Position numbers and translations under genes: made by a program | The notes under the pieces: model-generated | What the model was told of the DNA's origin: nothing | What the model saw: the letters and a program-made list of their open reading frames with translations, nothing else | Database searches by the model: none | Source: Bacteroidota bacterium | Lineage (GTDB): Bacteria; Bacteroidota; Bacteroidia; Sphingobacteriales; Sphingobacteriaceae | DNA: 46,724 bases | NCBI GenBank assembly: GCA_013288685.1 | Contig: JABDBM010000025.1 | Coordinates: 1 to 46,724 of the forward strand | Reading direction: 5' to 3' | Shown: positions 9,400-17,846 of the stretch, in pieces | How the letters are laid out: every line of letters starts with the position of its first letter | Numbering within the stretch: position 1 is the stretch's first letter

Positions 9400-11115
9400 C
9401 TAAATATTCCCCTTTTTCAATTCATCCACAGCAAAATTAGCTGCTCTTGCGGTCATGGCCATATAGGTTAGCGAAGGATTTTGACATGCCGATGATACCA
9501 TACTGGCGCCGTCGGTTACAAACACATTTTTTGCGTCCCAAACCTGGTTATTGCCGTTAAGCACCGATGTTTTCGGGTCGCGCCCCATGCGGGCGGTTCC
9601 CATTTCGTGTATGCCATCGCCAACGTGGTGGCCATTATCCCACGAGTGTACGTTTTTTACACCAGCGTTTTCCAGCATTTCCCTGGCTTCCTTTACTATA
9701 TCCAAGCGCATTTTTTTCTCATTATCCTTTATTTCGGCATCCATGGCCAGGATGGGCAGGCCCCATTTATCTTTTCGGTTCGGATCGAGTGTTATTTTAT
9801 TTTCGTGATAAGGCAACAACTCACCAAAGCCGCCAATGCCTATTGACCATTGCCCTGGTTCGGTAAGTGCCTCTTTAAAGCCCGCTCCAATATTCAATTC
9901 AGCCACGTTGCGGCTCCATCCCTCACGCGATGCGCCTCCCTGGTAACCAAAGCCCCGCATGTAATCGCGTTTATCGCCCATTAAGTTGGCAAAACGTACT
10001 ACGTAAATACCATTGGCCCGTCTGCCGAATGTATACTTATCCTCGTACCCTTCCATAGTTCCCGATGCGCCGAGGTTGTAGTGGTGGTCCATTATATTGT
10101 GCCCAAGCTCGCCGCTGCTGCTGCCTAAACCGCCCGGCCATATATCGGTTGCCGAATTCATTAACACCCAGGCGCTGTTTAAGGTAGAAGCATTTACAAA
10201 TACAATTTTTGCATGATACTCATAAGTTTGATGCGTTTCGGCATCCAATATCTCTACCCCTGTAGCTTTTTGGGTATCCTTATCATAAATAATTTTGGTA
10301 ACGATGGAGAACGGCCTTACAGTTAAGTTTCCGGTAGCCACAGCCGCCGGCAAGGTGGACGATTGTGTACTGAAATAGCCCCCAAACGGACACCCTTCCC
10401 AACACCTGTTGCGGAACTGACAAGCGGTGCGGCCCGGAATAGCCTCGGTTAAATTGGCGCTGCGGCCAATAATCATGTGGCGGGTATCGTTATAATGTTT
10501 TTTTAACCTTGCTGCTACATCTTTCTCTACAATATTCATTTCCATCGGCTTTAAAAAATGCCCGTCAGGAAGTTGAGGTAATCCTTCTATCGAGCCGTTC
10601 ACACCGGCAAATTTCTCCACATGATCGTACCATGGCGCCAAATCTTTATAACGTATGGGCCAGTCAATTGCCCAGCCATCTTTTAAATTAGCTTCAAAAT
10701 CAAAATCGCTCCAGCGGTAGCTTTGCCTGCCCCATAAAATTGAGCGGCCACCCAACTGATAGCTGCGCCACCAGTTAAAAGGCTTTATTTCGGTATATGG
10801 CGCATCCTGTTCATTGGCCCAGTAATCCATAATGGGTTCGCTGGCGCCCCAATTGCGCGAAATAACCGGGCGCTCTTTACGCTGCTGCTGTGTTGGACTG
10901 CCGCGGTGCTCAAACTCCCATGGATCTTTAGCTGCCGATTTATAGTCTTTTATATGTTCAAAATTACGGCCTCGCTCCAGCATAATGGTTTTTAACCCTC
11001 TTTCAGTCAACTCTTTGGCAGCCCAGCCACCGCTTATTCCAGAGCCGATAACGATTGCATCGTACGTGTTATTGATTTTAGCTTTGCCGTTTATATTGAC
11101 AGTATCTTTTGACAT
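9400..11115 (-). CDS. GMC family FAD-dependent oxidoreductase
   Basis: This 571-residue protein has a dinucleotide-binding motif at residues 18-50 ('DAIVIGSGISGGWAAKEL', acidic residue at the end of the second strand in 'LERG'). The GMC pattern follows: 'LGGRSILWGRQSYRW', 'GCPFGGYFSTQSSTLPAA', 'NASTLNSAWVLMNSA', and the C-terminal active-site region 'HEMGTARMG…VFVTDGASMVSSACQNPSLTYMAMTARAANF'. It resembles the catalytic subunit of gluconate-2-dehydrogenase/glucoside-3-dehydrogenase-type enzymes, which oxidise sugar hydroxyls. The small Tat-exported subunit 3 that often accompanies it is not encoded here. The secreted ThuA gene follows 93 bases downstream on the same strand. Substrate unknown; family assignment firm. 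Confidence 0.92.
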   Translation of the reverse strand: MSKDTVNINGKAKINNTYDAIVIGSGISGGWAAKELTERGLKTIMLERGRNFEHIKDYKSAAKDPWEFEHRGSPTQQQRKERPVISRNWGASEPIMDYWANEQDAPYTEIKPFNWWRSYQLGGRSILWGRQSYRWSDFDFEANLKDGWAIDWPIRYKDLAPWYDHVEKFAGVNGSIEGLPQLPDGHFLKPMEMNIVEKDVAARLKKHYNDTRHMIIGRSANLTEAIPGRTACQFRNRCWEGCPFGGYFSTQSSTLPAAVATGNLTVRPFSIVTKIIYDKDTQKATGVEILDAETHQTYEYHAKIVFVNASTLNSAWVLMNSATDIWPGGLGSSSGELGHNIMDHHYNLGASGTMEGYEDKYTFGRRANGIYVVRFANLMGDKRDYMRGFGYQGGASREGWSRNVAELNIGAGFKEALTEPGQWSIGIGGFGELLPYHENKITLDPNRKDKWGLPILAMDAEIKDNEKKMRLDIVKEAREMLENAGVKNVHSWDNGHHVGDGIHEMGTARMGRDPKTSVLNGNNQVWDAKNVFVTDGASMVSSACQNPSLTYMAMTARAANFAVDELKKGNI

Positions 11116-11415
11116 AATTTTAAAGAATTTAAACCCGGAACCTGGGTAGCATGAACAATTGGTAACGCAATAATATTAATTAAAGCGGCTATTAGCAAGT
11201 AATAATTGTGATAGAAACAAGCAACAGGTTATATAAGAAACTTGCCAACAATAAAGAAGCCCGGAAAAATGTGATTACACTTACTTTTTTTGGCCCACCA
11301 GCATCATTTATTTTATTGATGAAACCACTCACTTTAGCATTTAGTAAATAAATCGGATACGTTAGGCCAAACCACACAATTAAGTAATTTGTTAATTGCT
11401 AAACATAAAGAAACT
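11116..11415. other. Intergenic region between divergent genes, nothing recognised
   Basis: These 300 bases lie between the GMC gene (minus) and the HisKA membrane protein (plus). They should hold both promoters. I found no clear TAnnTTTG element, hairpin or repeat. A 61-codon minus-strand frame inside has no supporting feature. Confidence 0.5.
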
Positions 11416-12078
11416 ATGCTAAAACCTCCTTCCAAGATAAATAAGTGTTTGGCTGCGGCCAGCCTTCTGGTCGTTTTTATCATTGATGTTATTACGCCAA
11501 CCGAATTCGTGGCTGATATTTTATACTTATGCTGTATTTTACTGGTCTTTAAGGAACCTACGCGAACGATCATTAGCTTTAGTATCGGCGCTTGCCTGAT
11601 GATCATTATCGATGTACTGTTTGTTGATCGTAATTTAAAAGTTAACCTACCCCATTTAATCAATCGCGGGATGTCAATACTTGTTATCCTAATCATATCC
11701 TATACCGCTATATTATATCGAAAGTTAAACCAGGCGAATTTGCAAAAGGAGCAGCGATATTTAAAGGCGATTGAAGAAATGATATTTATTACATCGCACC
11801 AGGTTAGAAAGCCCGTAGCCAATATATTGGGGCTTATTAATATTTTAAATAATGAGCGCATTGTTTTAACGCCATCCGAATTAAAGGACACCCTGCAATA
11901 CCTTCTTTCATCGGCAAATGAAATGGACAGTATCATTAAAGAACTAAATATTTTCATTGAGAAAACCGGACAGCAAAACGCTGCCGCGTCAATAGTTCAG
12001 CCTAAAGAGGTACGTTTAAGCAGATCCCAATCCAGGGAATATTCAATAGATTGTATGCTGATGGCCGTAGCGAATTAA
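11416..12078 (+). CDS. Membrane protein with HisKA domain but no ATPase domain; probable degenerate histidine kinase
   Basis: This 220-residue protein begins at ATG 11416; the TTG at 11389 is less likely. About four membrane helices occupy residues 12-103. A coiled linker ('YRKLNQANLQKEQRYLKAIEEM') leads to a HisKA helix with candidate phospho-acceptor His128 in 'FITSHQVRKPVANILGLI', close to the matching region of the kinase at 6487. After about residue 190 the sequence no longer resembles a kinase ('VRLSRSQSREYSID…'), and there is no HATPase_c domain. Another frame carries ATPase-like residues just there (see 12006-12134), so I read this as a kinase broken by a frameshift. An alternative is a genuine phosphotransfer-only membrane protein. 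Confidence 0.75.
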   Translation: MLKPPSKINKCLAAASLLVVFIIDVITPTEFVADILYLCCILLVFKEPTRTIISFSIGACLMIIIDVLFVDRNLKVNLPHLINRGMSILVILIISYTAILYRKLNQANLQKEQRYLKAIEEMIFITSHQVRKPVANILGLINILNNERIVLTPSELKDTLQYLLSSANEMDSIIKELNIFIEKTGQQNAAASIVQPKEVRLSRSQSREYSIDCMLMAVAN

Positions 12079-12134
12079 TTATTACCACTCACATTGACCC
12101 AATAGCGGTAATAAATTGCCTGCTGAACGCATAA
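12006..12134 (+). pseudogene. Frame-shifted remnant of a histidine kinase ATPase (N-box) region
   Basis: In the frame offset from the upstream HisKA gene, bases 12006-12131 translate without a stop. The end reads 'ELIITTHIDPIAVINCLLNA', followed by TAA at 12132. The 'D-P-x-x-V-I-N-x-L-L-N-A' pattern matches the helix that starts the HATPase_c domain and carries its N box. The in-frame product of the HisKA gene over the same bases is not kinase-like. This suggests a frameshift near 12005-12030 and loss of everything after the N box. The match is short and judged by eye. Confidence 0.45.
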
Positions 12135-12185
12135 GAATTGGCTCCAGCCTCAAATTTTAGTAATTTGCGGGTTCATTAAATCCGC

Positions 12186-12698
12186 ATGAGTATTACCACC
12201 TACGGCTTGCAAGAAATAAAAAAGGAGATTCAGCATCTGCCGAACGAGCAACTTGCCGAATTGACCCTGCGACTGGTGCGTTATAAAAAAGAAAATAAAG
12301 AACTGCTGGCATATTTGTTGTTTGAGGCCAGCAACGAACAGGCATTTATTGAAAAAGTGAAAGCCGAAACAGGCTTTATGTTTAGTCAACTGCCATCGCA
12401 AAGCTACCTTGCGGCGAAAGCCATCCGCAAAATTTTAAGGATGATAGGTAAATACACTAAATTTATAGCTTCGAAACCGGCAGAAATTGAATTGCTCTTG
12501 AATTTTTGCTATAATTACCTCCAATATACCGACAGGAAGGCTTCATACAAACCATTACGGCTGATTTTGACCCGGCAGATGGAAAAAATACGCAACCTGA
12601 TTGGTAAGCTACACGAGGATTTGCAGTTTGATTATACCGAAGAATATAACTTATTGCATACCGAAGCCGAAAAGAAGTTTGTGTGGTTATTCAAATAA
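12186..12698 (+). CDS. Conserved hypothetical protein
   Basis: This 170-residue, mostly helical, charged protein has no signal peptide or membrane segment. It begins 'MSITTYGLQEIKKEIQHLPNEQLAELTLRLVRYKKENKELLAYLLFEAS'. The helical pattern with regularly spaced Leu, Lys and Glu suggests a cytoplasmic helical bundle. I do not recognise a named domain. Coding is supported by an intact long frame, codon use like its neighbours and a natural ATG. It stands between the degenerate HisKA gene and the ECF sigma factor gene, 58 bases before the latter, and may share its transcript. No function is proposed. Confidence 0.75.
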   Translation: MSITTYGLQEIKKEIQHLPNEQLAELTLRLVRYKKENKELLAYLLFEASNEQAFIEKVKAETGFMFSQLPSQSYLAAKAIRKILRMIGKYTKFIASKPAEIELLLNFCYNYLQYTDRKASYKPLRLILTRQMEKIRNLIGKLHEDLQFDYTEEYNLLHTEAEKKFVWLFK

Positions 12699-12756
12699 TT
12701 TATGGGTTGTAACATCTCACAACTTTTAATATCTAACAATAAAAAATTAACTATTA

Positions 12757-13254
12757 GTGGTGGAAAAAGAAGCAGCTTTTAAGAAAATATACGAAGCCAA
12801 TTCAAAAAAAATCTACCATTTATGCTACGGGTATACGGGCGATGATGATGCTGCGAGCGATCTGTTACAGGAAACATTTTTAAAGGTTTGGCAAAACCTG
12901 GATAAATTCAGAAACCAGGCGATGATATCGACCTGGATTTATCGTATTGCTGTAAATACATGCCTTACCTATTTGCGGTCGGAAAAGCGGCAGGCAAAAG
13001 ACGAACTGACACCATTTATATCCGAAAATAAAAAAGAAGAGCTATCTGAGAAAAACGAACAGGTGGCCTTGCTTTATAAATGCATATCTAAATTGGAAGA
13101 GTCAGAAAGAATAATAATTATGCTGGTGCTTGACGAAGTACCATACCCCGAAATTGCTGAAGTTTCGGGTATATCAGAAGGGAATTTGAGGGTGAAGATA
13201 CATCGCATAAAACAAAAGTTAACGGAGTTATATAACCACTATGAAAGAATTTGA
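12757..13254 (+). CDS. RNA polymerase ECF-type sigma factor
   Basis: This protein of about 165 residues starts at one of two adjacent GTG codons (12757 or 12760). Region 2 reads 'AAFKKIYEANSKKIYHLCYGYTGDDDAASDLLQETFLKVWQNLDKFRNQAMISTWIYRIAVNTCLTYLR', with the typical D-LLQETF-KVW core. Region 4 reads 'ISKLEESERIIIMLVLDEVPYPEIAEVSGISEGNLRVKIHRIKQKL', a helix-turn-helix for -35 recognition. It lacks regions 1 and 3, as ECF factors do. Its stop overlaps the next gene, which encodes a membrane protein and is the likely regulator or target partner. It is not a SusC/SusD-linked sigma, as no FecR-like gene adjoins it. Confidence 0.92.
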   Translation: MVEKEAAFKKIYEANSKKIYHLCYGYTGDDDAASDLLQETFLKVWQNLDKFRNQAMISTWIYRIAVNTCLTYLRSEKRQAKDELTPFISENKKEELSEKNEQVALLYKCISKLEESERIIIMLVLDEVPYPEIAEVSGISEGNLRVKIHRIKQKLTELYNHYERI

Positions 13255-13831
13255 GCATTTGATGTCGGTTTGGCAGGGACAGCCAAAACGCGACACGCTT
13301 TCGGTGGACGAGGCGCTAAAGCAGGTAAAAAAGGGAATCCGCGGTATCACCAATAAATTGTATTGGGGCATAGTGGCCATGATTTCGCTTATTGTATGCG
13401 CTTTTATTATTACGTTCTTTTTTCCGTTCCGCTCACCGGCAACAACCATCGGCATACTAATTATACTGGTAACCATGCTCATGTACCTTTCACTCATTGT
13501 AAGGCACTATCATATATTAAACAAGCACGATTTAACCCTTAACCCCTCCGATTACCTGCACACGCTAAAGGAGTATCAAAAGAAACGTTCGAAACTGATC
13601 GGCTGGTTTTATTATACTTATGTATTGCTCATTAGCACTGGCCTGGCTTTGTATTTTGTTGAAGTACTGGAAAGTGCGCCAGTTTACTTTCAGTTGATTG
13701 TATACGGCTCAACCATCATCTGGTTTTTGTTTATCACCTTTTATTTAAAACCCCGAATGTTTAAAAACGAAGAGGAAAAATTAAATTTAATGATAGACAG
13801 GCTGATTCGCTTACAGGAGCAATTTGATTGA
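13241..13831 (+). CDS. Membrane protein translationally coupled to ECF sigma factor
   Basis: This 196-residue protein has a short cytoplasmic N-terminus (about 45 residues, 'MKEFEHLMSVWQGQPKRDTLSVDEALKQVKKGI'). Four predicted membrane helices come in two pairs (about residues 43-63, 68-86, 122-142 and 147-168), followed by a charged C-terminal helix. The gene overlaps the sigma factor gene by 14 bases, a layout usual for sigma/anti-sigma pairs. It lacks the zinc-finger anti-sigma motif (HxxxCxxC) and a FecR domain, so an anti-sigma role is inferred from position only. The N-terminal cytoplasmic segment is the natural place for sigma contact. No named family recognised. Confidence 0.8.
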   Translation: MKEFEHLMSVWQGQPKRDTLSVDEALKQVKKGIRGITNKLYWGIVAMISLIVCAFIITFFFPFRSPATTIGILIILVTMLMYLSLIVRHYHILNKHDLTLNPSDYLHTLKEYQKKRSKLIGWFYYTYVLLISTGLALYFVEVLESAPVYFQLIVYGSTIIWFLFITFYLKPRMFKNEEEKLNLMIDRLIRLQEQFD

Positions 13832-14143
13832 TTTTAATTTGAAAATATGTTGATTTGAATACTTGAAAATCATTTGTTCAGCTTTCATATCAGGAAGTAA
13901 AAATTCTGTACGAAGCTAAAATCATGGTTTACAAAGGTTAACACAATTTAGTAGTTTTTTATATTTAAATTACTCATAATCAATAAGTTATTTAAAAATC
14001 AAAGCTCATATCTGTAACCATAAATTTCGCTAAAAAAGTCAGTTTTTTTTGAAAACTTTGCATGCCTTGTAAAAGGTGAAAAAGATAATTGATGAAGCAA
14101 AATCCCATACCAAATATCATAATTCTAAAATTCTCAAATTAAT
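13832..14143. other. AT-rich intergenic region with 'TTGAAAAT' words, no gene seen
   Basis: These 312 bases follow the membrane protein gene. The first 45 carry repeated 'atttgaaaat/acttgaaaat' words, and the last 35 carry 'aattctaaaattctcaaatt', a loose inverse of them. This may be a worn member of the intergenic inverted-repeat class, but the match is weak. No tRNA, riboswitch or convincing frame was found. Confidence 0.4.
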
Positions 14144-14656
14144 ATGCCGACTATTAAAAAAGTTGAAATTACTGACGTTGACACTTTACTTTCCTTCAGC
14201 AAAAAGACGTTTTACGAATTCTTTGACCATTTGAACGAGCCTGCTAATATGGAGGCTTATTCTTCTGTTGCATTTACTGTCCAAAACATGCTCGACCAGT
14301 TAAACAACCCCGACTCTGAATTTTATTTTGCTATACTTGATGGTGAGGTTGCTGGCTATTTAAAACTAAACTTTAACGAAGCTCAAACAGAATACAAGGA
14401 CAAAAATGCGCTGGAAGTTGAGCGCATTTATGTTTCGGGCGAACATCATGGCAAAAAGATTGGTAAACAGTTGTTAGATTTTGCTATTGCCATAGCTAAA
14501 AATAAGCAATTTGACTATGTATGGCTTGGCGTATGGGAGGACAACAATAACGCGCTGGGTTTTTATAAGCACAATGGGTTTGAAGTGTGCGGCAATCATG
14601 AATTTTTACTGGGTGACGACAGGCAGACGGATTTGCTGATGAAGAAGAACCTCTGA
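14144..14656 (+). CDS. GNAT family N-acetyltransferase
   Basis: This 170-residue protein shows the GNAT fold. An N-terminal 'MPTIKKVEITDVDTLLSFSKKTFYEFF' strand and helix is followed by 'YFAILDGEVAGYLKLNF' (strands 2-4) and the acetyl-CoA loop 'VERIYVSGEHHGKKIGKQLLDFAIAIAK' (R/Q-x-x-G-x-G/A variant at G-K-K-I-G-K). It ends with 'VWLGVWEDNNNALGFYKHNGFEVCG'. The fold transfers an acetyl group from acetyl-CoA to an amine; the substrate is unknown, though the N-terminus resembles spermidine/diamine acetyltransferase-like members. Its stop codon lies inside an inverted repeat (14653-14736) that separates it from convergent dinB. Confidence 0.9.
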   Translation: MPTIKKVEITDVDTLLSFSKKTFYEFFDHLNEPANMEAYSSVAFTVQNMLDQLNNPDSEFYFAILDGEVAGYLKLNFNEAQTEYKDKNALEVERIYVSGEHHGKKIGKQLLDFAIAIAKNKQFDYVWLGVWEDNNNALGFYKHNGFEVCGNHEFLLGDDRQTDLLMKKNL

Positions 14657-14736
14657 ACCATGATTCGTAGGATTGAAGGATTCTTACGATAAGGCTAAAT
14701 CAGGTAAATCCTCAAATCCCATAAATCATGGTTCAG
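14653..14736. repeat. Inverted repeat spanning the gap between convergent genes
   Basis: The outer 11 bases at each end are perfect complements (ctgaaccatga / tcatggttcag). The next 20 or so pair imperfectly ('gtaggattgaaggat' against the inverse of 'aaatcctcaaatcccat'). The repeat includes the GNAT stop codon (14654-14656) and ends 4 bases before the dinB stop. It may act as a bidirectional terminator. Confidence 0.8.
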
Positions 14737-14740
14737 ACAA

Positions 14741-15925
14741 TCATCCCCGCATAAACGGATTAAAATTCCTGGTGCCAATCTCCATACCTGCCGCCCGGCA
14801 TACCGTTTTATCGCCAAATTTAAAGTTAATCTTATCCATAGCCTGGTAAAGGCGTATCCGCTCTTCATTATCCTCAAACAGGTTAATCTGGTAGCTGCCA
14901 AAACTCAAATTACTGAGCCTCACCCCTATCAGCCGCACCGGCCGGTGCTGATTCCAGGCTTTTTTAAATAAATTTTTGATACCCGGGATTAAAATATGTT
15001 CGGCAGCAGTTAGTGGTATTTTCTCCTGCTGTGTATGTGTCTCAAAATTAGCATAGCGTACTTTAATGGCCATGCACGATGATACCATGTTCTCCTTACG
15101 TAATTTGGAAGCCAGTTCCTCTGTCATGGATACCAGGATATTTTCCATGTAAATTTTATCGGCAATGTTGCTGTCAAACGTGCGCTCGGTCGAGATAGAT
15201 TTTCTGTCGGACTGATGCACCACCTCCCCATCGTCGGTTCCCTGGGCCTTGTGCCATATTGCCCTGCCGGCCATTCCGAAAACTGCTTCTAAAAAACGGA
15301 TATCAGCCTTTTGCAGGTCGCCTATTTTTTCAATACCGTACATATACAGTTTTTCGCAGGTCTTTTCGCCCAGCATAGGGATCTTCCGGATGTTTAATGG
15401 CGCTATAAACTCTTTTTCCTTACCATGGGGTATCAATAGCTGGCCGTTTGGTTTGGCCTGGTTGGTAGCCATCTTTGCTATTGTTTTGCACGATGCCATT
15501 CCAAAGGAAATTGGCAAACCGGTATCCTTTATTATCTTCTGTCTTAATTCTGATGCATGTTGATAACAATCGTGATAGCGATCCATCCCGGTGTAGTCAA
15601 TATAAAACTCATCGACTGATGTTTTTTGATAAAGTGGCACAGCATTGTGAATGATTTGCGTAACCTCGTGAGATGCCTCGGCATAACGCCCATGCGTGCC
15701 ACTAATAACTATTGCATGCGGACAAAGCTTCAGCGCTTGTTTAGTGGGCATGGCCGAATGTACTCCATATTTACGGGCCTCGTAACTGCAAGAGGCCACC
15801 ACACCCCTTTCGGCCGAGCCACCAATAATTACTGCTTTGCCTATAAGAGACGGATCAAATTTTCGCTCAACAGATACGAAGAACGAATCGAGGTCGATAT
15901 GTACAATCTGGCGTTTGGCAATCAT
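14741..15925 (-). CDS. dinB: DNA polymerase IV (Y-family translesion polymerase)
   Basis: This 394-residue protein has the Y-family palm metal ligands Asp11 ('HIDLDSFFVSVE') and Asp105-Glu106 ('KTSVDEFYIDYT'). The aromatic steric gate is Phe16, and the 'SCSYEARKYGVHSAMP' fingers motif is present. The helix-hairpin-helix thumb ('IRKIPMLGEKTCEKLYMYGIEKIGDLQ') and the little-finger domain follow. A clamp-binding type motif QINLF is at residues 346-350, followed by about 44 residues. The enzyme copies past damaged bases with low fidelity, held by the sliding clamp. A -7 type promoter box lies only 4 bases before the ATG, suggesting a leaderless or near-leaderless mRNA. No SOS box was identified. 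Confidence 0.95.
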   Translation of the reverse strand: MIAKRQIVHIDLDSFFVSVERKFDPSLIGKAVIIGGSAERGVVASCSYEARKYGVHSAMPTKQALKLCPHAIVISGTHGRYAEASHEVTQIIHNAVPLYQKTSVDEFYIDYTGMDRYHDCYQHASELRQKIIKDTGLPISFGMASCKTIAKMATNQAKPNGQLLIPHGKEKEFIAPLNIRKIPMLGEKTCEKLYMYGIEKIGDLQKADIRFLEAVFGMAGRAIWHKAQGTDDGEVVHQSDRKSISTERTFDSNIADKIYMENILVSMTEELASKLRKENMVSSCMAIKVRYANFETHTQQEKIPLTAAEHILIPGIKNLFKKAWNQHRPVRLIGVRLSNLSFGSYQINLFEDNEERIRLYQAMDKINFKFGDKTVCRAAGMEIGTRNFNPFMRG

Positions 15926-15929
15926 ACAT

Positions 15930-15937
15930 CAAATATA
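15930..15937 (-). promoter_or_regulatory. Bacteroidota -7 promoter element (TATATTTG) of dinB
   Basis: TATATTTG on the minus strand fits the TAnnTTTG consensus of the Bacteroidota primary sigma factor. It ends 4 bases before the dinB ATG. No clear -33 TTTG at the usual spacing was seen. Confidence 0.55.
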
Positions 15938-15991
15938 ACAAAAGAATGCAAAATTACTAAATAATTTAGCAACTTCACATTAGGCCAATCG

Positions 15992-16726
15992 TTAGTCAAA
16001 TCCCATCTGGATGCTGGATAGCCGAAACTGCGGCTCGCTTTTTTTCCTTAATCCATACTCAAATGGGAAAAACAGGTCGCCCCATTTGGCAATTCGCACA
16101 TAGTTAGTCTTGTTCCAAAAACCATATACGGTGAGTTTAATCTCATATTTAGCATCATACGTATCTTCTTTAACCGATGGATCTGTATTTACAGGTAATG
16201 ATTGCCGGTCCACAGAGGTGGAGTCATACTGCATGGTCTTTGTCTCCATAAATAACTTCCAATGCCGGTAATCAACAGTGTCCAACCCCTTGGTAATTGT
16301 AAACCTGCCCCCTGGAAGCATTACGTACATCCGGTCCGATTCCCCGTTTGGATTAATACCCTCCATCCAGGAGCCGAGTTTAAACGTATCTCGCGATGGA
16401 ACGATCTCAAATATCCAATTCTGTAAATAACTGGCGACATCTTTTGAACGATACCACGATTTATTAAAAGCATCATTCTCTACTTTCACGGTATACCCGT
16501 CGCGATCACCCATTTCATGCCTTAATAGTGCCTTTATAGGTTTTGCCGAGCCGCTAAACATAAATCGGTACATGTACGCATTACGATATCCGGCAATCGT
16601 GCAATTTAATATACTACTTTTTTCAAAAAGCTTTTGAGGCATAGCCTGTAGTGAATCTATAACGGGCTTTTGAGCCTTGGCGTGCAGAACGGCAAACACC
16701 AGCAGTAGGGGGCACAACTTTTTCAT
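15992..16726 (-). CDS. Exported hypothetical protein
   Basis: This 244-residue protein has a clear signal peptide (MKKLCPLLLVFAVLHAKAQ, cleavage near residue 18). The mature part is mixed alpha/beta with many aromatic residues ('YMYRFMFSGSAKPIKALLRHEMGDRDGYTVKVEND', 'NWIFEIVPSRDTFKLGSWMEGINPNGESDRMYVMLPGG', 'YEIKLTVYGFWNKTNYVRIAKWGDLFFPFEYGL'). I do not recognise a domain. It is most likely periplasmic. Its only neighbour on the strand is dinB, 66 bases downstream, with no functional link evident. Coding is supported by the signal peptide and full-length frame. Confidence 0.75.
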   Translation of the reverse strand: MKKLCPLLLVFAVLHAKAQKPVIDSLQAMPQKLFEKSSILNCTIAGYRNAYMYRFMFSGSAKPIKALLRHEMGDRDGYTVKVENDAFNKSWYRSKDVASYLQNWIFEIVPSRDTFKLGSWMEGINPNGESDRMYVMLPGGRFTITKGLDTVDYRHWKLFMETKTMQYDSTSVDRQSLPVNTDPSVKEDTYDAKYEIKLTVYGFWNKTNYVRIAKWGDLFFPFEYGLRKKSEPQFRLSSIQMGFD

Positions 16727-17032
16727 GTTCGGTTATTTATCAGCAAACCCAGTGCAATCATCAATGGCAAATGTGCCAGCGTTTTCAAATAACGCCAATA
16801 TGCAGCGTCTATTAAATGTGATTTTAGTAGTATCCTAAAACTGCGAAAAAAATAGTAGCAATTATTGTAATATTACTAATATTTTTAGCAATTTAGCATT
16901 TAATTAGTTGGTGTTCGATGGAGTCATATTAAGATGATGCGGTAGTTTAAGTCTGCAAATAATGCGACTGTCTACTTGAATCAAAGCAACTCAATCTAAC
17001 CTAATCAACTTAATACAACTTATTCAGCTCCA
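16727..17032. other. Intergenic region between divergent genes, nothing recognised
   Basis: These 306 bases become AT-rich around 16850-16920 ('attactaatatttttagcaatttagc'). They should contain promoters for the exported hypothetical (minus) and the first 2H phosphoesterase (plus). I found no good promoter box, RNA or repeat. Confidence 0.45.
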
Positions 17033-17593
17033 ATGCAGTTCTATACCAATTATCTGATGATCATATCACCTTCCGATTTTATAAAAAAGGAGGTGAGCCG
17101 CTATAAACGCGCATCGGCTAATGTAATTGGTCAGTTTGACGGCATGTATAGCATAGCGCATATTACTGTCATGCATCAAACCAGGTGTAAGCCGTTTTTG
17201 GTTCAACCGGCTATTGCCCGAATGAGAGAACGGTTTTGTTCATTGCCGCCTGTTGAACTCCATATAAGTGGCTTTAACTATTTTAGTCACGGAAGTACAA
17301 CTAAGACTATATACGCAGTCATTGAGCGAACGCAGCAAACCAACAATTGGTTTAACTTATTGATGAAGCAAATGAATATAAAGAGCAAAAATTTTGTACC
17401 ACACATTACAATCGTGAAAAATATTCCCGTCGATGATTTCAATAAATTATGGCCTTACTTCGAAAACAGGGTATTTAAAGCCTCGTTTAAAGCGGAAAGC
17501 TTAACCATATTACATCGCGAAACCTATTCGGAATATGTGCAGTGGCGGGTTTACCGGGAATTGTTTTTTGGCGACAGATTATTGGCTTTTTAA
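17033..17593 (+). CDS. 2'-5' RNA ligase / 2H phosphoesterase family protein (copy 1)
   Basis: This 186-residue protein has the two histidine motifs of the 2H phosphoesterase superfamily: H43-I-T45 in 'IAHITVMHQ' and H124-I-T126 in 'VPHITIVKN', at the usual spacing of about 80 residues. The fold covers small cyclic phosphodiesterases and RNA 2'-5' ligases, which act on 2',3'-cyclic phosphate or 2'-5' linked RNA ends; the substrate here is unknown. A paralogue at 19187 shares the layout and phrases such as 'PHITIVK.IP…FNKLWP.F.NR' and 'LTIL.RET', so the pair arose by duplication. The two copies flank the multiheme cytochrome gene. Confidence 0.88.
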   Translation: MQFYTNYLMIISPSDFIKKEVSRYKRASANVIGQFDGMYSIAHITVMHQTRCKPFLVQPAIARMRERFCSLPPVELHISGFNYFSHGSTTKTIYAVIERTQQTNNWFNLLMKQMNIKSKNFVPHITIVKNIPVDDFNKLWPYFENRVFKASFKAESLTILHRETYSEYVQWRVYRELFFGDRLLAF

Positions 17594-17634
17594 GTTTATA
17601 TTGGACTCTATAACGCTTTGTGCGGGAGAAATTA

Positions 17635-17764
17635 ACCACAGAGAACACAAAGGAGGCGCAGAGCACACGGAGAATAGAAAAAAAAGAGTTTTTAACATTT
17701 AACAAATCAACGTATCACTATTAAAAACTCCGTGTACTCTGTGCATTCTCCGTTTCTCTGCGGT
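17635..17764. repeat. Long intergenic inverted repeat of 'accacagag/cacacggag' words
   Basis: The left arm runs from 17635 to 17695 and the right arm from 17721 to 17764. The innermost 10 bases pair perfectly (gagtttttaa at 17686-17695, ttaaaaactc at 17721-17730). The outer arms are both made of degenerate 'cacagag…acacggag' words, and the left arm has an A-rich insertion. It lies between the 2H phosphoesterase and cytochrome genes. Confidence 0.8.
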
Positions 17765-17846
17765 AAAACTAAACACACGACGTATAAATTGCTTATTGTT
17801 TAATACCCATACAATCGTTATAGAACCTTATATTGGCTGTTCAAAA

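Noticed and set aside
11192..11377. 61-codon minus-strand frame with hydrophobic residues
   Set aside because: AT-rich spacer, no start context, no recognisable motif.
17487..17705. 72-codon minus-strand frame
   Set aside because: It overlaps the end of the 2H gene and one arm of an inverted repeat; composition follows the repeat.
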